In this document: positions 1 to 8,529 of the stretch, one piece after another
Layout: every line of letters starts with the position of its first letter
Position numbering within the stretch: the stretch's first letter is position 1
Origin: Shimia aestuarii
Lineage (GTDB): Bacteria; Pseudomonadota; Alphaproteobacteria; Rhodobacterales; Rhodobacteraceae
DNA length: 64,000 nucleotides
Direction of reading: 5' to 3'
NCBI RefSeq assembly: GCF_022814865.1
Contig: NZ_JAKVRD010000017.1
Span: 20,015 to 84,014 of the forward strand
Program-made: the position numbers and the translations under genes
Notes under the pieces: model-generated
The model's database searches: none
What the model was told of the DNA's origin: nothing
What the model saw: the letters and a program-made list of their open reading frames with translations, nothing else

Positions 1-187
1 GTTCCGTCCAGGCGGTCTCGATGTCGTCCCAGGGCAGAGGCTCGAGATTTCCAAGAAAGAGCGTCAGACGGTAGGCCGCTGCCTCGGGAAGCCAAGGCGC
101 CTCCTTGGCCGGCGTCGCGGCGACAGGTCCGGACAGGAGGAGCGCACTTGCGAGTGTGGCGAGCAGCACTCTCATAATATTTCGCAT
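1..187 (-). CDS. Secreted protein, N-terminal part only
   Basis: The 5' end of a leftward gene that runs off the left edge of the window. About 62 residues are visible. It opens with a typical Sec signal peptide: a positively charged start, a hydrophobic stretch, and a probable cleavage after VAA. The mature part begins with a Pro/Ala/Glu-rich stretch. Two in-frame ATG codons (187 and 175) could start it; the second gives a more usual signal peptide length. It is divergent from the MntR regulator and shares an intergenic palindrome with it, so it may belong to a manganese response. The family cannot be named from this fragment. Confidence 0.6.
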   Translation of the reverse strand, partial: MRNIMRVLLATLASALLLSGPVAATPAKEAPWLPEAAAYRLTLFLGNLEPLPWDDIETAWTE

Positions 188-209
188 CACCACGGCCTCC
201 AAAGTAAAA

Positions 210-227
210 AGTTAGACATGGCTAACT
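210..227. promoter_or_regulatory. Palindromic operator, probable MntR/DtxR-type box
   Basis: AGTTAG-ACATGG-CTAACT is a perfect inverted repeat with 6-bp arms. It lies between the divergent secreted-protein gene and mntR. DtxR-family dimers bind this kind of TTAG/CTAA palindrome. Its place between divergent starts suits co-regulation and autoregulation. Binding by this MntR is inferred. Confidence 0.6.
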
Positions 228-284
228 TATCTACCCGAAGCAAACAAGTTGTCAATCCCGCTGTTTCGCTGCAAAGTCCCGAGT

Positions 285-743
285 ATGACAAAGCTACAAT
301 CACAAGGGCGTGAGCCATTCGAAGCGGTCGACCGGGCTCCCGAGGCGCAGGCCGATGGCTTTGCGACCGTGCGTCAGGCACATGAAAGCGAGATGGCGGA
401 GGATTACGTCGAACTGATCGCGGAACTGATCGAGACGCGCGGGGAGGCCAGACCGGTCGAGATCGCCGAGCGGCTTGGCGTGAAGCCGCCGACCGTGACC
501 AAGAACATCTCGCGGCTCAAGGCTGCTGGTCTGGTCCGGCGGGAGCCATACCGCGCGATATTCCTCACCGATGCCGGGCAGGACCTCGCGGAGATCTGTC
601 GACGCCGCCACAGGGTCGTCGTCGCCTTTCTTCTGAGCCTGGGAATCGACGAAGAGACCGCGGAACGCGATGCGGAAGGGATCGAGCATCACGTCAGCGG
701 GACGACATTGGAGGCGTTCGAGCGACGGCTCAATCAGAAATGA
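285..743 (+). CDS. mntR: Manganese-responsive transcriptional regulator MntR (DtxR family)
   Basis: A 152-residue DtxR-family regulator of the proteobacterial MntR type. The winged helix-turn-helix spans roughly residues 53-85. The dimerisation and metal region includes Asp40 (motif EDYVE), His109 (RRRHR) and the EGIEHH motif at 131-136. These positions match the manganese ligands of the family. The family represses or activates Mn transport and protection genes when loaded with Mn(II). A TTG at 249 would add twelve residues, but the ATG at 285 matches the usual N-terminus. No strong ribosome binding site precedes either start. An 18-bp palindrome 58 bp upstream is the likely operator. The gene is next to a metal-handling operon but on the opposite strand. 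Confidence 0.9.
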   Translation: MTKLQSQGREPFEAVDRAPEAQADGFATVRQAHESEMAEDYVELIAELIETRGEARPVEIAERLGVKPPTVTKNISRLKAAGLVRREPYRAIFLTDAGQDLAEICRRRHRVVVAFLLSLGIDEETAERDAEGIEHHVSGTTLEAFERRLNQK

Positions 744-837
744 GCTCGCCTAGATGCACATTCGCGCGATTCTCTATCGGGACCTCGAGCTATCAGGTCT
801 TCAAGCCGCTGACACGTTTGCGCAATTTCGAAGCTCG

Positions 838-1005
838 CTAGCCGAGAACCCGCGACAGCACGATGGTTGCAAACAGGGCGACAAGTCCGAAGGCGATCGC
901 AGACGCTACCGCATATTGGAGGATATCCAGGTGATTCCCCCTCCTCCGTCGTGCCAGATAGCCACCCCAGATCGCGCCTCCGATAGCGCTCACGATCACA
1001 AGCAT
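838..1005 (-). CDS. 55-residue membrane protein coupled to lnt
   Basis: A short gene of 55 residues. Its ATG overlaps the lnt stop (TGATG), and a good GGAGG ribosome binding site lies inside the end of lnt. The coupling and ribosome binding site are the main evidence that it is real. It has a hydrophobic segment near residues 2-18, a basic loop containing four consecutive arginines (19-22), and a second helix near 31-52, so an inner-membrane hairpin is likely. It is the last gene of the leftward metal/lipoprotein operon. I do not recognise the family and assign no function. Confidence 0.65.
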   Translation of the reverse strand: MLVIVSAIGGAIWGGYLARRRRGNHLDILQYAVASAIAFGLVALFATIVLSRVLG

Positions 1006-2576
1006 CAGGATACCTCCGTTCCAAAATGCCGCGCATCGGGATCTCGTCCGAGCAAACTGGCCAGCCAGCCGAAGACCCAGCACCCAAAAACAAGAACCAA
1101 CAAGGTCCAGTCGCCGAACCGCGCATAGGGCGTTGGAGTACGCGCGCCCGGCAGGCCGGCATCAATGGTGCCTGTTTCCCCGGTATCAAGACGCGCGACG
1201 ACATTTCCATTGGCGTCGATGATCGCGGATATCCCAGTGTTGGCCGCCCGGACCACGGGAAGTCCCTCCTCGACCGCGCGCATCCGCGCGGAGGCGAGGT
1301 GCTGCTCGGGTCCGATGCTGGTTCCGAACCAGGCATCATTTGTGGCGTTGAATATCCAGTCGGGGCGGAAAAGGTCATCGACCACGTGGCCCGGAAAGAT
1401 GATCTCGTAACAGATCGCCACCGCGACCAGAGGCGCGCCAGGGATCGCCAGCGTGCGCGGCCCTGGTCCCGGCGTGAAATCGCCCAACCCTTCGGTCAGC
1501 CGCTCGATGGGCAGCCAGCCTTTCAGGGGCACATATTCCCCGAACGGAACAAGATGATGTTTTGCATACCCCGTCAGAACCTCGCCGCTGCCGTCATAGG
1601 CCTGAACCGTGTTGAAATATCTGGTTCCCCCATCGCCCTCCACTCGGTCAGGCGCACCTGTCAGTAGGATCCTGCCGTCTGGCAAAGCTGCAGATATCCG
1701 CGCGCGTGCCGCAGCATCTTCGTCCAGAAAGCCGGGGAAGGCCGTTTCCGGCCAAAGCAGCAAATCGAAACGTCCGGGTTGCGCGGACAAGCCCAGGTAT
1801 TTTTCCAAGGTTCGCTGGCGGCTGCCCGGTACCCACTTCTCGACTTGTGGCACATTGCCTTGGACGATGCGCAAAGCAACGTCTGTCGGCGGCACGTCCT
1901 GCCCTGACCGAAGCGCACCGCCAACCCAGAAACCCGCCACAGCAACGGCGAAGAGCACGAGAACAGGCGCGCGTCTCTTTGGCGCCGCCACAGTCAACAC
2001 ACCTGGCAATATGCCGATGAAGACCGTGAGAAAGCCCAAACCGTAGCTTCCGACCCAGGCGGCGGGTTGGCGCAGGGCGGCATAGTCGACAAGGGCATAA
2101 GCGGCAAGGTTCCAGGGAAACCCTGTCAGGACATGACCCCGCAGCCATTCCGTGGCCACCCAGCAGGTTGCAAACAGCAGGCCCGCCGCAATGCCGCCGA
2201 CAGCTCGGCGCTGCATGATGGCGGCAAAAAGCATCGCCGCCATGCCCGGGAAGATGGCAAGTCCGGCGGACAGACCCGCGACCGCCGGAATCGCCAGTGC
2301 GCCGAAACGTTCGGCATCGACGTAAAAGCTCTCGGCGATCCAGGAAATTCCAATCCCGAATTGGCCCAGTCCGAAAGCCCAACCGACAAGGAAAGCGCGC
2401 GAGGTTGAGATGTTCCGGAGAACGATAAAGAGCACGGAGAAGGCGACAGGGACCGCGATGAGCCAAGAAAACGGCGGAAGAGTCAAAACCGTCAATCCGC
2501 CGGCAGCAAGGGCAAGACCCATGCGCTGGAACAGGTTCAGGTCCTCACTAACGAACTGCGGCAATCCCGGCTTCAT
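1005..2576 (-). CDS. lnt: Apolipoprotein N-acyltransferase
   Basis: A 523-residue protein of normal family length. It has an N-terminal multi-helix membrane domain (about residues 15-220) and a C-terminal nitrilase-type periplasmic domain (about 235-495). The nitrilase triad is visible: Glu277 in LLWPE, Lys339 in AKHHLVPFGE and Cys389 in AICYE. The enzyme adds the third acyl chain to the N-terminal cysteine of lipoproteins. The start used is the ATG overlapping the lspA stop (ATGA); an upstream extension would run through lspA. A housekeeping enzyme in an accessory metal operon is notable. It probably supports maturation of lipoproteins linked to metal export, or is a spare copy. Confidence 0.93.
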   Translation of the reverse strand: MKPGLPQFVSEDLNLFQRMGLALAAGGLTVLTLPPFSWLIAVPVAFSVLFIVLRNISTSRAFLVGWAFGLGQFGIGISWIAESFYVDAERFGALAIPAVAGLSAGLAIFPGMAAMLFAAIMQRRAVGGIAAGLLFATCWVATEWLRGHVLTGFPWNLAAYALVDYAALRQPAAWVGSYGLGFLTVFIGILPGVLTVAAPKRRAPVLVLFAVAVAGFWVGGALRSGQDVPPTDVALRIVQGNVPQVEKWVPGSRQRTLEKYLGLSAQPGRFDLLLWPETAFPGFLDEDAAARARISAALPDGRILLTGAPDRVEGDGGTRYFNTVQAYDGSGEVLTGYAKHHLVPFGEYVPLKGWLPIERLTEGLGDFTPGPGPRTLAIPGAPLVAVAICYEIIFPGHVVDDLFRPDWIFNATNDAWFGTSIGPEQHLASARMRAVEEGLPVVRAANTGISAIIDANGNVVARLDTGETGTIDAGLPGARTPTPYARFGDWTLLVLVFGCWVFGWLASLLGRDPDARHFGTEVS

Positions 2577-3046
2577 GAATCGGTCTGAAGTCGAGCGCCA
2601 ACCCACGGCGCAATGAGCAGCAGCATCACGCCGCCAACCACAAAAACATCGGCCATGTTGAAGGCAGGCCAGTGCGCCGTCCCGATGTAGAAATCGAGGA
2701 AATCCGTCACCGCACGATAGCGCAGGCGGTCCAGAATATTGCCGAGTGCACCGCCGATGATCGCACCATAGGCAATGGCCTCGACCCGGCTGCTGGTACG
2801 GACCAGCATGAACGCCAGCCAGACGCAGATGCCAAGCGCCAGTAAGACAAGGCTCCACCACGGCGCGCCGCCGAGAAGCCCGAAGGTCACTCCGTCATTG
2901 CGCAGGTAGATGAGATTGAAGCCGGGAAAGACCGATACGCCGGAACTAAGAACAGTCGCATTGGACACAACGATTGCCTTCGTTGCCTGATCGACAAGAA
3001 AGGCGATCAGCGCAGCAAGCAGACCGACGAAGAGGCAAGTTCTCAT
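2573..3046 (-). CDS. lspA: Lipoprotein signal peptidase (signal peptidase II)
   Basis: A 157-residue, four-helix aspartyl protease that removes signal peptides from prolipoproteins. The catalytic aspartates are Asp115 (VTDFLDF) and Asp133 (FNMAD), matching the paired aspartates of LspA. The upstream NILDR motif is also present. The gene overlaps lnt by four bases and follows the ZIP transporter after four bases. LspA homologues occur in lead/cadmium resistance operons (pbrC type). This context suggests a role in metal resistance rather than the chromosomal housekeeping role. Confidence 0.95.
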   Translation of the reverse strand: MRTCLFVGLLAALIAFLVDQATKAIVVSNATVLSSGVSVFPGFNLIYLRNDGVTFGLLGGAPWWSLVLLALGICVWLAFMLVRTSSRVEAIAYGAIIGGALGNILDRLRYRAVTDFLDFYIGTAHWPAFNMADVFVVGGVMLLLIAPWVGARLQTDS

Positions 3047-3050
3047 CAGC

Positions 3051-3833
3051 TTATCCCAGCCAGACGTCGAGGAACAACATGATCACAAGACCAACGGCGA
3101 GGCCGAGCGTCGCCCTGTTCTGATGGCCGGATCGGTGGGTTTCCGGAATGATCTCGTGGCTGATGACGTAGAGCATCGCACCTGCTGCGAAGGCGAGACC
3201 CCAGGGCAGCAGCGGTTGCGAAAGACTGATAATCCCTGCGCCGAGAAGTCCACCGACGGGCTCGACGAGACCGGTCAGAGCGGCGATGCCCCAGGCGCGA
3301 AGCCTGGAATAGCCCTCGCCGAGCAACGAAACCGCCACCGCCAGACCTTCGGGGGCATTCTGTAATCCAATACCGATCGCAAGTGGCAACCCGCCCGACA
3401 AACCGTCAGCCCCGAACCCGACGCCGACGGCAAGCCCTTCGGGAAAATTGTGGATAGTGATCGCGATGATGAAAAGCCAGACGCGCCGCAGCGATGCGGC
3501 GTCGGGACCTTCCCGCCCCGTCTTGAAATGTTCATGCGGTAGCCGTTCGTTCATCAGAGCGACCGCGCCCATGCCAAGCAGGATCGCAACACATACGATG
3601 GCCGCCGGGAGAGCACCGTTGTCGAACTGTCCTTCAGCTGCGTCGAGAGCCGGGATGATCAGCGAGAAGAACGAAGCCGCGAGCATGACACCCGCCGCGA
3701 AGCCAAGCAGCAGATCGCGCGTGGCCCGGGACGGGATGCGCCCAAAAAGAACGGGGACCGCCCCGACCGCGGTCAGCGATCCGGCGGCCAGGCTTCCAAG
3801 AAAGCCAAGCGCTATGGGGGAGAGGGGTTCCAA
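3051..3833 (-). CDS. ZIP-family divalent metal transporter
   Basis: A 260-residue membrane protein of the ZIP (ZupT-like) family, which moves Zn2+ and related divalent cations into the cytoplasm. The family signature is present twice: HNFPEGLAVG at 128-137 and QNAPEGLAVA at 158-167. These form the binuclear metal site of helices 4 and 5, with Glu191 in helix 5/6. A short loop near residues 99-103 carries two histidines. The gene is inside the leftward operon, just upstream of lspA. An importer beside exporters suggests delivery or balancing of metal. The substrate cannot be fixed from sequence. Confidence 0.9.
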   Translation of the reverse strand: MEPLSPIALGFLGSLAAGSLTAVGAVPVLFGRIPSRATRDLLLGFAAGVMLAASFFSLIIPALDAAEGQFDNGALPAAIVCVAILLGMGAVALMNERLPHEHFKTGREGPDAASLRRVWLFIIAITIHNFPEGLAVGVGFGADGLSGGLPLAIGIGLQNAPEGLAVAVSLLGEGYSRLRAWGIAALTGLVEPVGGLLGAGIISLSQPLLPWGLAFAAGAMLYVISHEIIPETHRSGHQNRATLGLAVGLVIMLFLDVWLG

Positions 3834-3855
3834 TTGTTAAGGTTCTGCCGCGAGT

Positions 3856-4314
3856 TCAGTCAGGAGCCGAGTAGCTGGTGTAGACCTCGGTCGATCCGTC
3901 TTCGTGGATCAGGAAGACATCGTAAGCCTCCCGGTCGTCCTCCGGTCCCATGCCGGGCGACCCGTAGGGCATTCCCGGCACCGCCAGGCCTACCGCGTCT
4001 GGCCGGTCCTCCAGCAGGCGTTGGATGTCAGCCGCCGGCACGTGGCCCTCGATCACATAGCCGTCGACCAAAGCCGTATGGCAGGAGACCATGCGCTGCG
4101 GCACGCCATTGTCGAGTTTGAAGCGCACAAGAGATCCTCCGAACATGTCCTCGCCCATCGGCGCGAAGCCATTCTCCTCGAGGTGCTTCATCCAGGACAG
4201 GCAACAGCCGCAGCCGTTTGTCTTCCGGACGTCGATCTGAATCGCCTCTGCGACGGCCTGCGCCGCAGGAAGCAAGGCAAATGCGATGGCAAGGGCGGGA
4301 GTAAATCGTTTCAT
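3856..4314 (-). CDS. Periplasmic DUF411 metal-binding protein
   Basis: A 152-residue exported protein with a signal peptide ending near AVAEA. The DUF411 core has a Cys-rich site, NGCGCC (Cys35, Cys37, Cys38), followed by SCHTA (Cys78, His79) and EGHVP (His91). DUF411 proteins appear in copper and silver resistance loci and are thought to bind Cu in the periplasm. It lies between the M23 peptidase and ZIP genes with short gaps and the same orientation. It probably sequesters or passes on copper alongside the two SCO proteins and PCuAC. Confidence 0.85.
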   Translation of the reverse strand: MKRFTPALAIAFALLPAAQAVAEAIQIDVRKTNGCGCCLSWMKHLEENGFAPMGEDMFGGSLVRFKLDNGVPQRMVSCHTALVDGYVIEGHVPAADIQRLLEDRPDAVGLAVPGMPYGSPGMGPEDDREAYDVFLIHEDGSTEVYTSYSAPD

Positions 4315-4317
4315 GGA

Positions 4318-5691
4318 TCAAAGCCTTTCGGTTGTCGTCTGTGCAAATTCGCTGGCGAGCCTCTCAGCAAGAAGTGAACGCGCCTCACGCAGTCGCTCAA
4401 GCGCGGCCGTGTCGTCCGCTTCACGCTCGGCCGCCTCTGCCAATCGGTCGTCAGAGAGAGGGTCGGTTGGGCGACCGTCCACCAGCACTTCGTAATGTAG
4501 GTTGGGGCCTGTCGCGGTACCCGTCGCACCGACCCGCCCGATCATATCTCCGGCCATCACGCGTTGCCCTTGTGTGAGCCCGTCCGGTACGGCGCTCAGA
4601 TGCGCATAGCGCGTCAGGGTGTCGGAGCCATGAGCGATCTCGACGACCCGGCCATACCCACCGCGTCGGCCGATGAAGCTAACGCGGCCCGGCGCCGGCG
4701 CCTGTACCGGCGTGCCGCGCGCCGCCGCGAAGTCGACTCCTGTGTGCATCCGTACATTGCCGTAGACCGGATGGGTGCGGCGCCCGAACACAGAACTCAG
4801 CCGTGCACCTTCGACCGGTTGCGCAAACACGCGCAGGACTTCTCCGTCGACATAGATCGTCGCTTGGCCGCTGCCGTCGTTCGGCCAGACGATTTCATAG
4901 ACCGAGCCATCGATATCCAGTGCGGCAAAGGCAAGCTCGGGCTGACCAATCCTCTTGTTCCCGTCTCGGGCCTCGCGCCAAAGGAGGCGCATCGTCTCGC
5001 CACCCGCAAGATCACGACGGAAATCCACGGTGCCGCCCAGCATCTGCGCCAGGTCCACCGCAAAACGGGCGGGGATGTCTGCCGTGTTCAGGGCGGCGAA
5101 AATCGAGCTCTCGATCACCGCCTCGCCGGCGAAAGTCACCAATTCGGGATCCGGGTCCAACACGCGGGCGGCAAGCTGTTCGCCGAAGACCGCCTCTATC
5201 CGGACACCGTCTTCGACGGCGAGCTCTACACGACGCGGGTTGTCGTCCGTTGTGGAAACCACCGTAATGATGTGACCCGGACGCAGACGGCGCAGATCGT
5301 ATTCCGTGCCAATCGCCAAGGCGATTTCGGCGCGATCCGAAGCATCCAGCCCCGCATCGGAAAGGACCGCATCAAGCGTCTCGCCGGACGCAATCTCCCG
5401 CGACCAGGTGACCAGCGGGGGCTCGATAGATGGCAAGGAGGTATCAGCGGGGGAAACGGTCAGGAGCGGCCGGGGTCTGAACTCGAATGCGATATCCGCC
5501 TGGGCGAGTGTAGGGCGGACCGAATTGGTTTCGGTAATCCGAGGCGGCGCAAGCGGATTGGGAGTCCAGAGGGTCGCTTCAGCAATCGCAGGGGGCACCG
5601 GTTCTTTGGACAGAACGCCAGAGATGGCGATGGCGGTCACCGAAAATGCGCCTGCGACCGCAACGGCCGCCAAGACAGTTCTTATCTTCAT
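4318..5691 (-). CDS. M23-family metallopeptidase, membrane anchored
   Basis: A 457-residue protein with an N-terminal signal anchor (about 5-27), a long middle region resembling the N-terminal domains of cell-wall M23 peptidases, and a LytM/M23 domain at about 305-410. The zinc site is visible: His316 and Asp320 (HTGVD), His364 (RYAH) and His399 (NLHYE). All key residues are intact, so it should be an active peptidoglycan endopeptidase. A charged tail follows the domain. The start overlaps the SCO1 stop by four bases (ATGA). M23 peptidases recur in this type of copper/disulfide island, though their role there is not established. Confidence 0.88.
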   Translation of the reverse strand: MKIRTVLAAVAVAGAFSVTAIAISGVLSKEPVPPAIAEATLWTPNPLAPPRITETNSVRPTLAQADIAFEFRPRPLLTVSPADTSLPSIEPPLVTWSREIASGETLDAVLSDAGLDASDRAEIALAIGTEYDLRRLRPGHIITVVSTTDDNPRRVELAVEDGVRIEAVFGEQLAARVLDPDPELVTFAGEAVIESSIFAALNTADIPARFAVDLAQMLGGTVDFRRDLAGGETMRLLWREARDGNKRIGQPELAFAALDIDGSVYEIVWPNDGSGQATIYVDGEVLRVFAQPVEGARLSSVFGRRTHPVYGNVRMHTGVDFAAARGTPVQAPAPGRVSFIGRRGGYGRVVEIAHGSDTLTRYAHLSAVPDGLTQGQRVMAGDMIGRVGATGTATGPNLHYEVLVDGRPTDPLSDDRLAEAAEREADDTAALERLREARSLLAERLASEFAQTTTERL

Positions 5692-6314
5692 GTTGCCCCC
5701 TCTACGTCTTCTGTCAGTGCGCGCTGGATCTTCGGCACCGCGAATTCTCTTTGCTCGTGATAGTCGATCATGGTGACGAGCTCACCCTCGGCATCGAACA
5801 GGAATACGCTTGCCGTATGGTTCATCGTATAGCCGCCGCCCTCAGTCGGGACGCGCTCAAATGAGGCACGAAACCCTTCTGCAGCGCGGGCAATTTGGTC
5901 TTCCGGCCCCGTCCAGCCACGAATGACCGGATGAAAATAGCCGACATATTCGGCCATGGCCTCGACCGTGTCCCGCTCCGGGTCGACCGTGATGAAGACC
6001 ACGTTCATCTCTGATGCTTCGTCGCCCAGTTCCTCAAGCCAGCCGGAAATATCCGATAGGGTCGTCGGGCAGACGTCCGGGCAGTAGGTGAACCCGAAAA
6101 ACACCATTGTGGGACGACCGATCAGGTTGCCAGGCCCTACCTCATTTTCCTCGTGGTCGGTCAGCCGGAACTCCATCGCCGATAGGGGCAGGGGCCGCTG
6201 CCCTTTTGGTTCAGGCGCACCGGGCCCGTCCACCCGCCACCAGCCCACGAAGAGCGTCAGGCCAAGAACGCCGGCACCGGCTGCGCCGTATAGAAGGAGC
6301 TGCCGACGTTGCAT
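5688..6314 (-). CDS. SCO1/SenC copper chaperone (first copy)
   Basis: A 208-residue thioredoxin-fold protein with an N-terminal membrane anchor (about 8-26). The copper-binding CPDVCP motif is at 78-83 and the conserved distal His166 is in YTMNH. SCO proteins deliver Cu to the CuA site of cytochrome oxidase or act as periplasmic thiol-disulfide proteins. It overlaps the M23 gene by four bases and abuts PCuAC by one, so translation is coupled. A second SCO gene starts the same operon at 8493. PCuAC next door is the usual partner that loads Cu(I). Confidence 0.93.
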   Translation of the reverse strand: MQRRQLLLYGAAGAGVLGLTLFVGWWRVDGPGAPEPKGQRPLPLSAMEFRLTDHEENEVGPGNLIGRPTMVFFGFTYCPDVCPTTLSDISGWLEELGDEASEMNVVFITVDPERDTVEAMAEYVGYFHPVIRGWTGPEDQIARAAEGFRASFERVPTEGGGYTMNHTASVFLFDAEGELVTMIDYHEQREFAVPKIQRALTEDVEGAT

Positions 6315-6781
6315 CAGCCCTCCGGTCCACGCGCGGCGATTCCGAGGATTGGGACCTCGACCGTCACCTTGCCGCCATCCGAGAAGGTCAGTGTCAGCGG
6401 GAAATTCTCGCCTTCGGTCATCGGCTCTTGCAGCTTCATGAGCATGGCGTGCAACCCGCCCGGCTCCAATGCCACGCTTTGGCCGGGCTCAATCGTGATC
6501 TCGCCTGCAGGCGCCATGGAACTGACGCCATCGGAGTTGGTTTTCGACTCATGGATCTCGGGCATCATTGCCAGCGGTGTCGCAAGTCCGGTCAGCGTAA
6601 CGGCGTCTTCACCCGTGTTGCGCACGGTCATATAGGCGGCACCTGGCCTGTTGACGCCGATCGAGGCGCGGGACCACGCATTCTCGACCACGACATCCTC
6701 CGAACCGGCCAGTGCGGGGGCCGACAGCCCTGCAACCGTCAAAAGCACGGCCAATGCATTGGTATATCTCAACTTCTTCAC
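6314..6781 (-). CDS. Periplasmic Cu(I) chaperone PCuAC
   Basis: A 155-residue exported protein with a signal peptide ending near PALA. It shows the full PCuAC ligand set H-x11-M-x21-H-x-M: His77, Met89, His111 and Met113. The family carries Cu(I) in the periplasm and works with SCO in cytochrome oxidase assembly. The start chosen is the second of two tandem GTG codons (6784 and 6781), nine bases after AGGAG. A longer reading frame overlaps dsbA and lacks a signal peptide at its start, so it was not used. Confidence 0.92.
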   Translation of the reverse strand: MKKLRYTNALAVLLTVAGLSAPALAGSEDVVVENAWSRASIGVNRPGAAYMTVRNTGEDAVTLTGLATPLAMMPEIHESKTNSDGVSSMAPAGEITIEPGQSVALEPGGLHAMLMKLQEPMTEGENFPLTLTFSDGGKVTVEVPILGIAARGPEG

Positions 6782-6806
6782 CACTCGTTTCTCCTGCCTC
6801 CGCAAA

Positions 6807-7466
6807 TCAGCTTTGGCTTGCCGCAACTTCCACTGCCACCAGCCTCCGCAATTCGGCCTCACCGAACGGATCGAGAGGCTTGCCGTTCACGAAGAACGTG
6901 GGCGTTTGGCGGACCCCGACTGTCTCGACATCGGCGCGGTCCTGGTTGAGCACCGCCACAACACCGGGGGCCAGCATCTGTGTCCGGGCAGCTTCGACAT
7001 CCAGACCTCCGCTTGCTGCAATCTCAAGGATCAATCCGGGTGCCGGGGTCCCGTGAGACGCCCATCTGGGCTGCTCTCGCAAGACTGCCTCGAGCACAGG
7101 TTCAAACACGTCCTGCATGCGCGCCGCCTCGAGCACACGGATCGCTTCTACCGACGCCTCGCCGTGAAAAGGCGTATAGCGGATTACAACGCGCACCGCG
7201 TCTCCGTGCTCCGCCATGATATCCTCGACGACCGGATAGAAAGCGCGGCATGCCTCGCAGGCCGGGTCGAAGAATTCAACGATGGTTACGGGCGCATCCT
7301 CGGGCCCGAGGATCGGGGAATAGGGTCGGATCAGCGCGTCGGCCATTTCAGGGTCGATGGGATCGGACGCGGCAATCGGGTCGGGGCGGGTGGCATACCA
7401 GGCGGCACCGCCGAAACCGGCGACCCCGAGCGCGAGAACGGACAGGATGAGGCCGCGTCGTTTCAT
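6807..7466 (-). CDS. DsbA-family thiol-disulfide oxidoreductase
   Basis: A 219-residue exported thioredoxin-like protein with a signal anchor (about 5-24). The active site is CEAC (Cys70, Cys73) in FFDPACEAC, and the cis-proline region is QTPTFFVNG. This is a DSBA-like (Com1/BdbD-type) fold. It probably oxidises, or keeps in the right redox state, cysteines of the metal-binding proteins of the same operon. The start overlaps the dsbB stop by four bases (ATGA). The pairing with DsbB gives a self-contained oxidation couple. Confidence 0.9.
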   Translation of the reverse strand: MKRRGLILSVLALGVAGFGGAAWYATRPDPIAASDPIDPEMADALIRPYSPILGPEDAPVTIVEFFDPACEACRAFYPVVEDIMAEHGDAVRVVIRYTPFHGEASVEAIRVLEAARMQDVFEPVLEAVLREQPRWASHGTPAPGLILEIAASGGLDVEAARTQMLAPGVVAVLNQDRADVETVGVRQTPTFFVNGKPLDPFGEAELRRLVAVEVAASQS

Positions 7467-7885
7467 TTTTGTGTTTCCTTCAGTGAGAGAGCCGACAGCA
7501 GACCGATCATCGCGAAGGCGACGAGCGCCATCAAAGGAATCGGAATGCCGAAGACCAGTTGATTGTCGTCGGTACAGGATGGGCCGGTCGCCGTGCAGGG
7601 CTGGATACGCTCGGGGATAACGCCGACATAGAGGCCCAAGTGCCAAAGCGCGACGGCGGCACCGCCCAAAGCCAGCGCGATCCCGTAGCGACCCACGCGC
7701 CGATCCTGCCACCACAGCCCAAGCCCGAGGATGATGGCCAAGGGGAACATGAAGGCACGCTGGAACCAGCAGAGCACGCAAGGTGTCTGCCCCAGAACCT
7801 CGCCGATGAAGAGCACGGCAAGCGACGCGGTGAGCGCGATGATCCAGGCCAGGCCAAGGGCCGTCTCTCCGGAAAGTCGGGTCAT
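7463..7885 (-). CDS. DsbB-family disulfide bond formation protein
   Basis: A 140-residue, four-helix membrane protein that reoxidises DsbA and passes electrons to quinone. The first cysteine pair CVLC (Cys36, Cys39) is followed by the conserved WFQR. The second pair, Cys97 and Cys104, is in the periplasmic loop. The length suits the short BdbC/DsbB group. It sits five bases downstream of the second SCO gene and overlaps dsbA, so it is part of the same operon. Confidence 0.9.
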   Translation of the reverse strand: MTRLSGETALGLAWIIALTASLAVLFIGEVLGQTPCVLCWFQRAFMFPLAIILGLGLWWQDRRVGRYGIALALGGAAVALWHLGLYVGVIPERIQPCTATGPSCTDDNQLVFGIPIPLMALVAFAMIGLLSALSLKETQK

Positions 7886-7890
7886 GACGA

Positions 7891-8493
7891 TCAGATCCTC
7901 TGTCTCAGATCGGCGAGGATCTCTTCGGCGGGCGTGCCGTAGGGCCAGGAGTCCGCGAAGCCTGCTTGCGTGTCGAAAAGGAAAAGATGCGACGTGTGAC
8001 CCATCGTGTATCCGCCCGGCGCAGTCGCCTGCTCGATCCGCTCAAAGAATATCGGAAAGGTTTCGGATGTCGCGGCGATCTGCTCCGGTGTACCGGTCAG
8101 CCCGATGATCCCTGCGTCGAACAGGGGCACATACTCGGCAAGTGCAGTCGGCGTATCCCGCTCCGGATCAATCGTTATGAAAATCGGCTGAACCATTGCT
8201 GCCTCATCGCCCAGGCCCTCCATCACGGCCGCGACTTCGGACAGTGTTGTCGGACAGACGTCGGGGCAATTGGTGAAGCCAAAGAAGACCAGCATCCAGC
8301 GCCCTGCGAAATCTTCGTCCGTTTGGACCATGCCGCGATGATCGGTCAGTTCGAAATCAGCAAGAAACGGTGGTTCACTCTCGGTGCGGGCAAGATCGGC
8401 ACGGTAGTCGGACCATAGCAACAGCCAGATGAAAACGAACGCCGCCGCGCCCGCCAACACCCACAATACCTTCTGAAGACCTGAAAGCCTCAC
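7891..8493 (-). CDS. SCO1/SenC copper chaperone (second copy)
   Basis: A 200-residue SCO protein with an N-terminal anchor (about 8-27), CPDVCP at 76-81 and the distal His166 (YTMGH). It is clearly related to the copy at 5688-6314 but diverged, so it is an old duplication or separate acquisition. It is the first gene of the leftward operon and lies 37 bp downstream of a MerR-type promoter. This suggests the whole set, from here to the small gene at 838, is metal-induced. Confidence 0.93.
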   Translation of the reverse strand: MRLSGLQKVLWVLAGAAAFVFIWLLLWSDYRADLARTESEPPFLADFELTDHRGMVQTDEDFAGRWMLVFFGFTNCPDVCPTTLSEVAAVMEGLGDEAAMVQPIFITIDPERDTPTALAEYVPLFDAGIIGLTGTPEQIAATSETFPIFFERIEQATAPGGYTMGHTSHLFLFDTQAGFADSWPYGTPAEEILADLRQRI

Positions 8494-8529
8494 GCCGCTC
8501 CGCCCGAACCTGATTCTATATTTTGTGTG

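Noticed and set aside
4564..5760. A 398-codon frame opposite the M23 peptidase
   Set aside because: Arg/Gly-rich shadow of a gene with intact zinc ligands.
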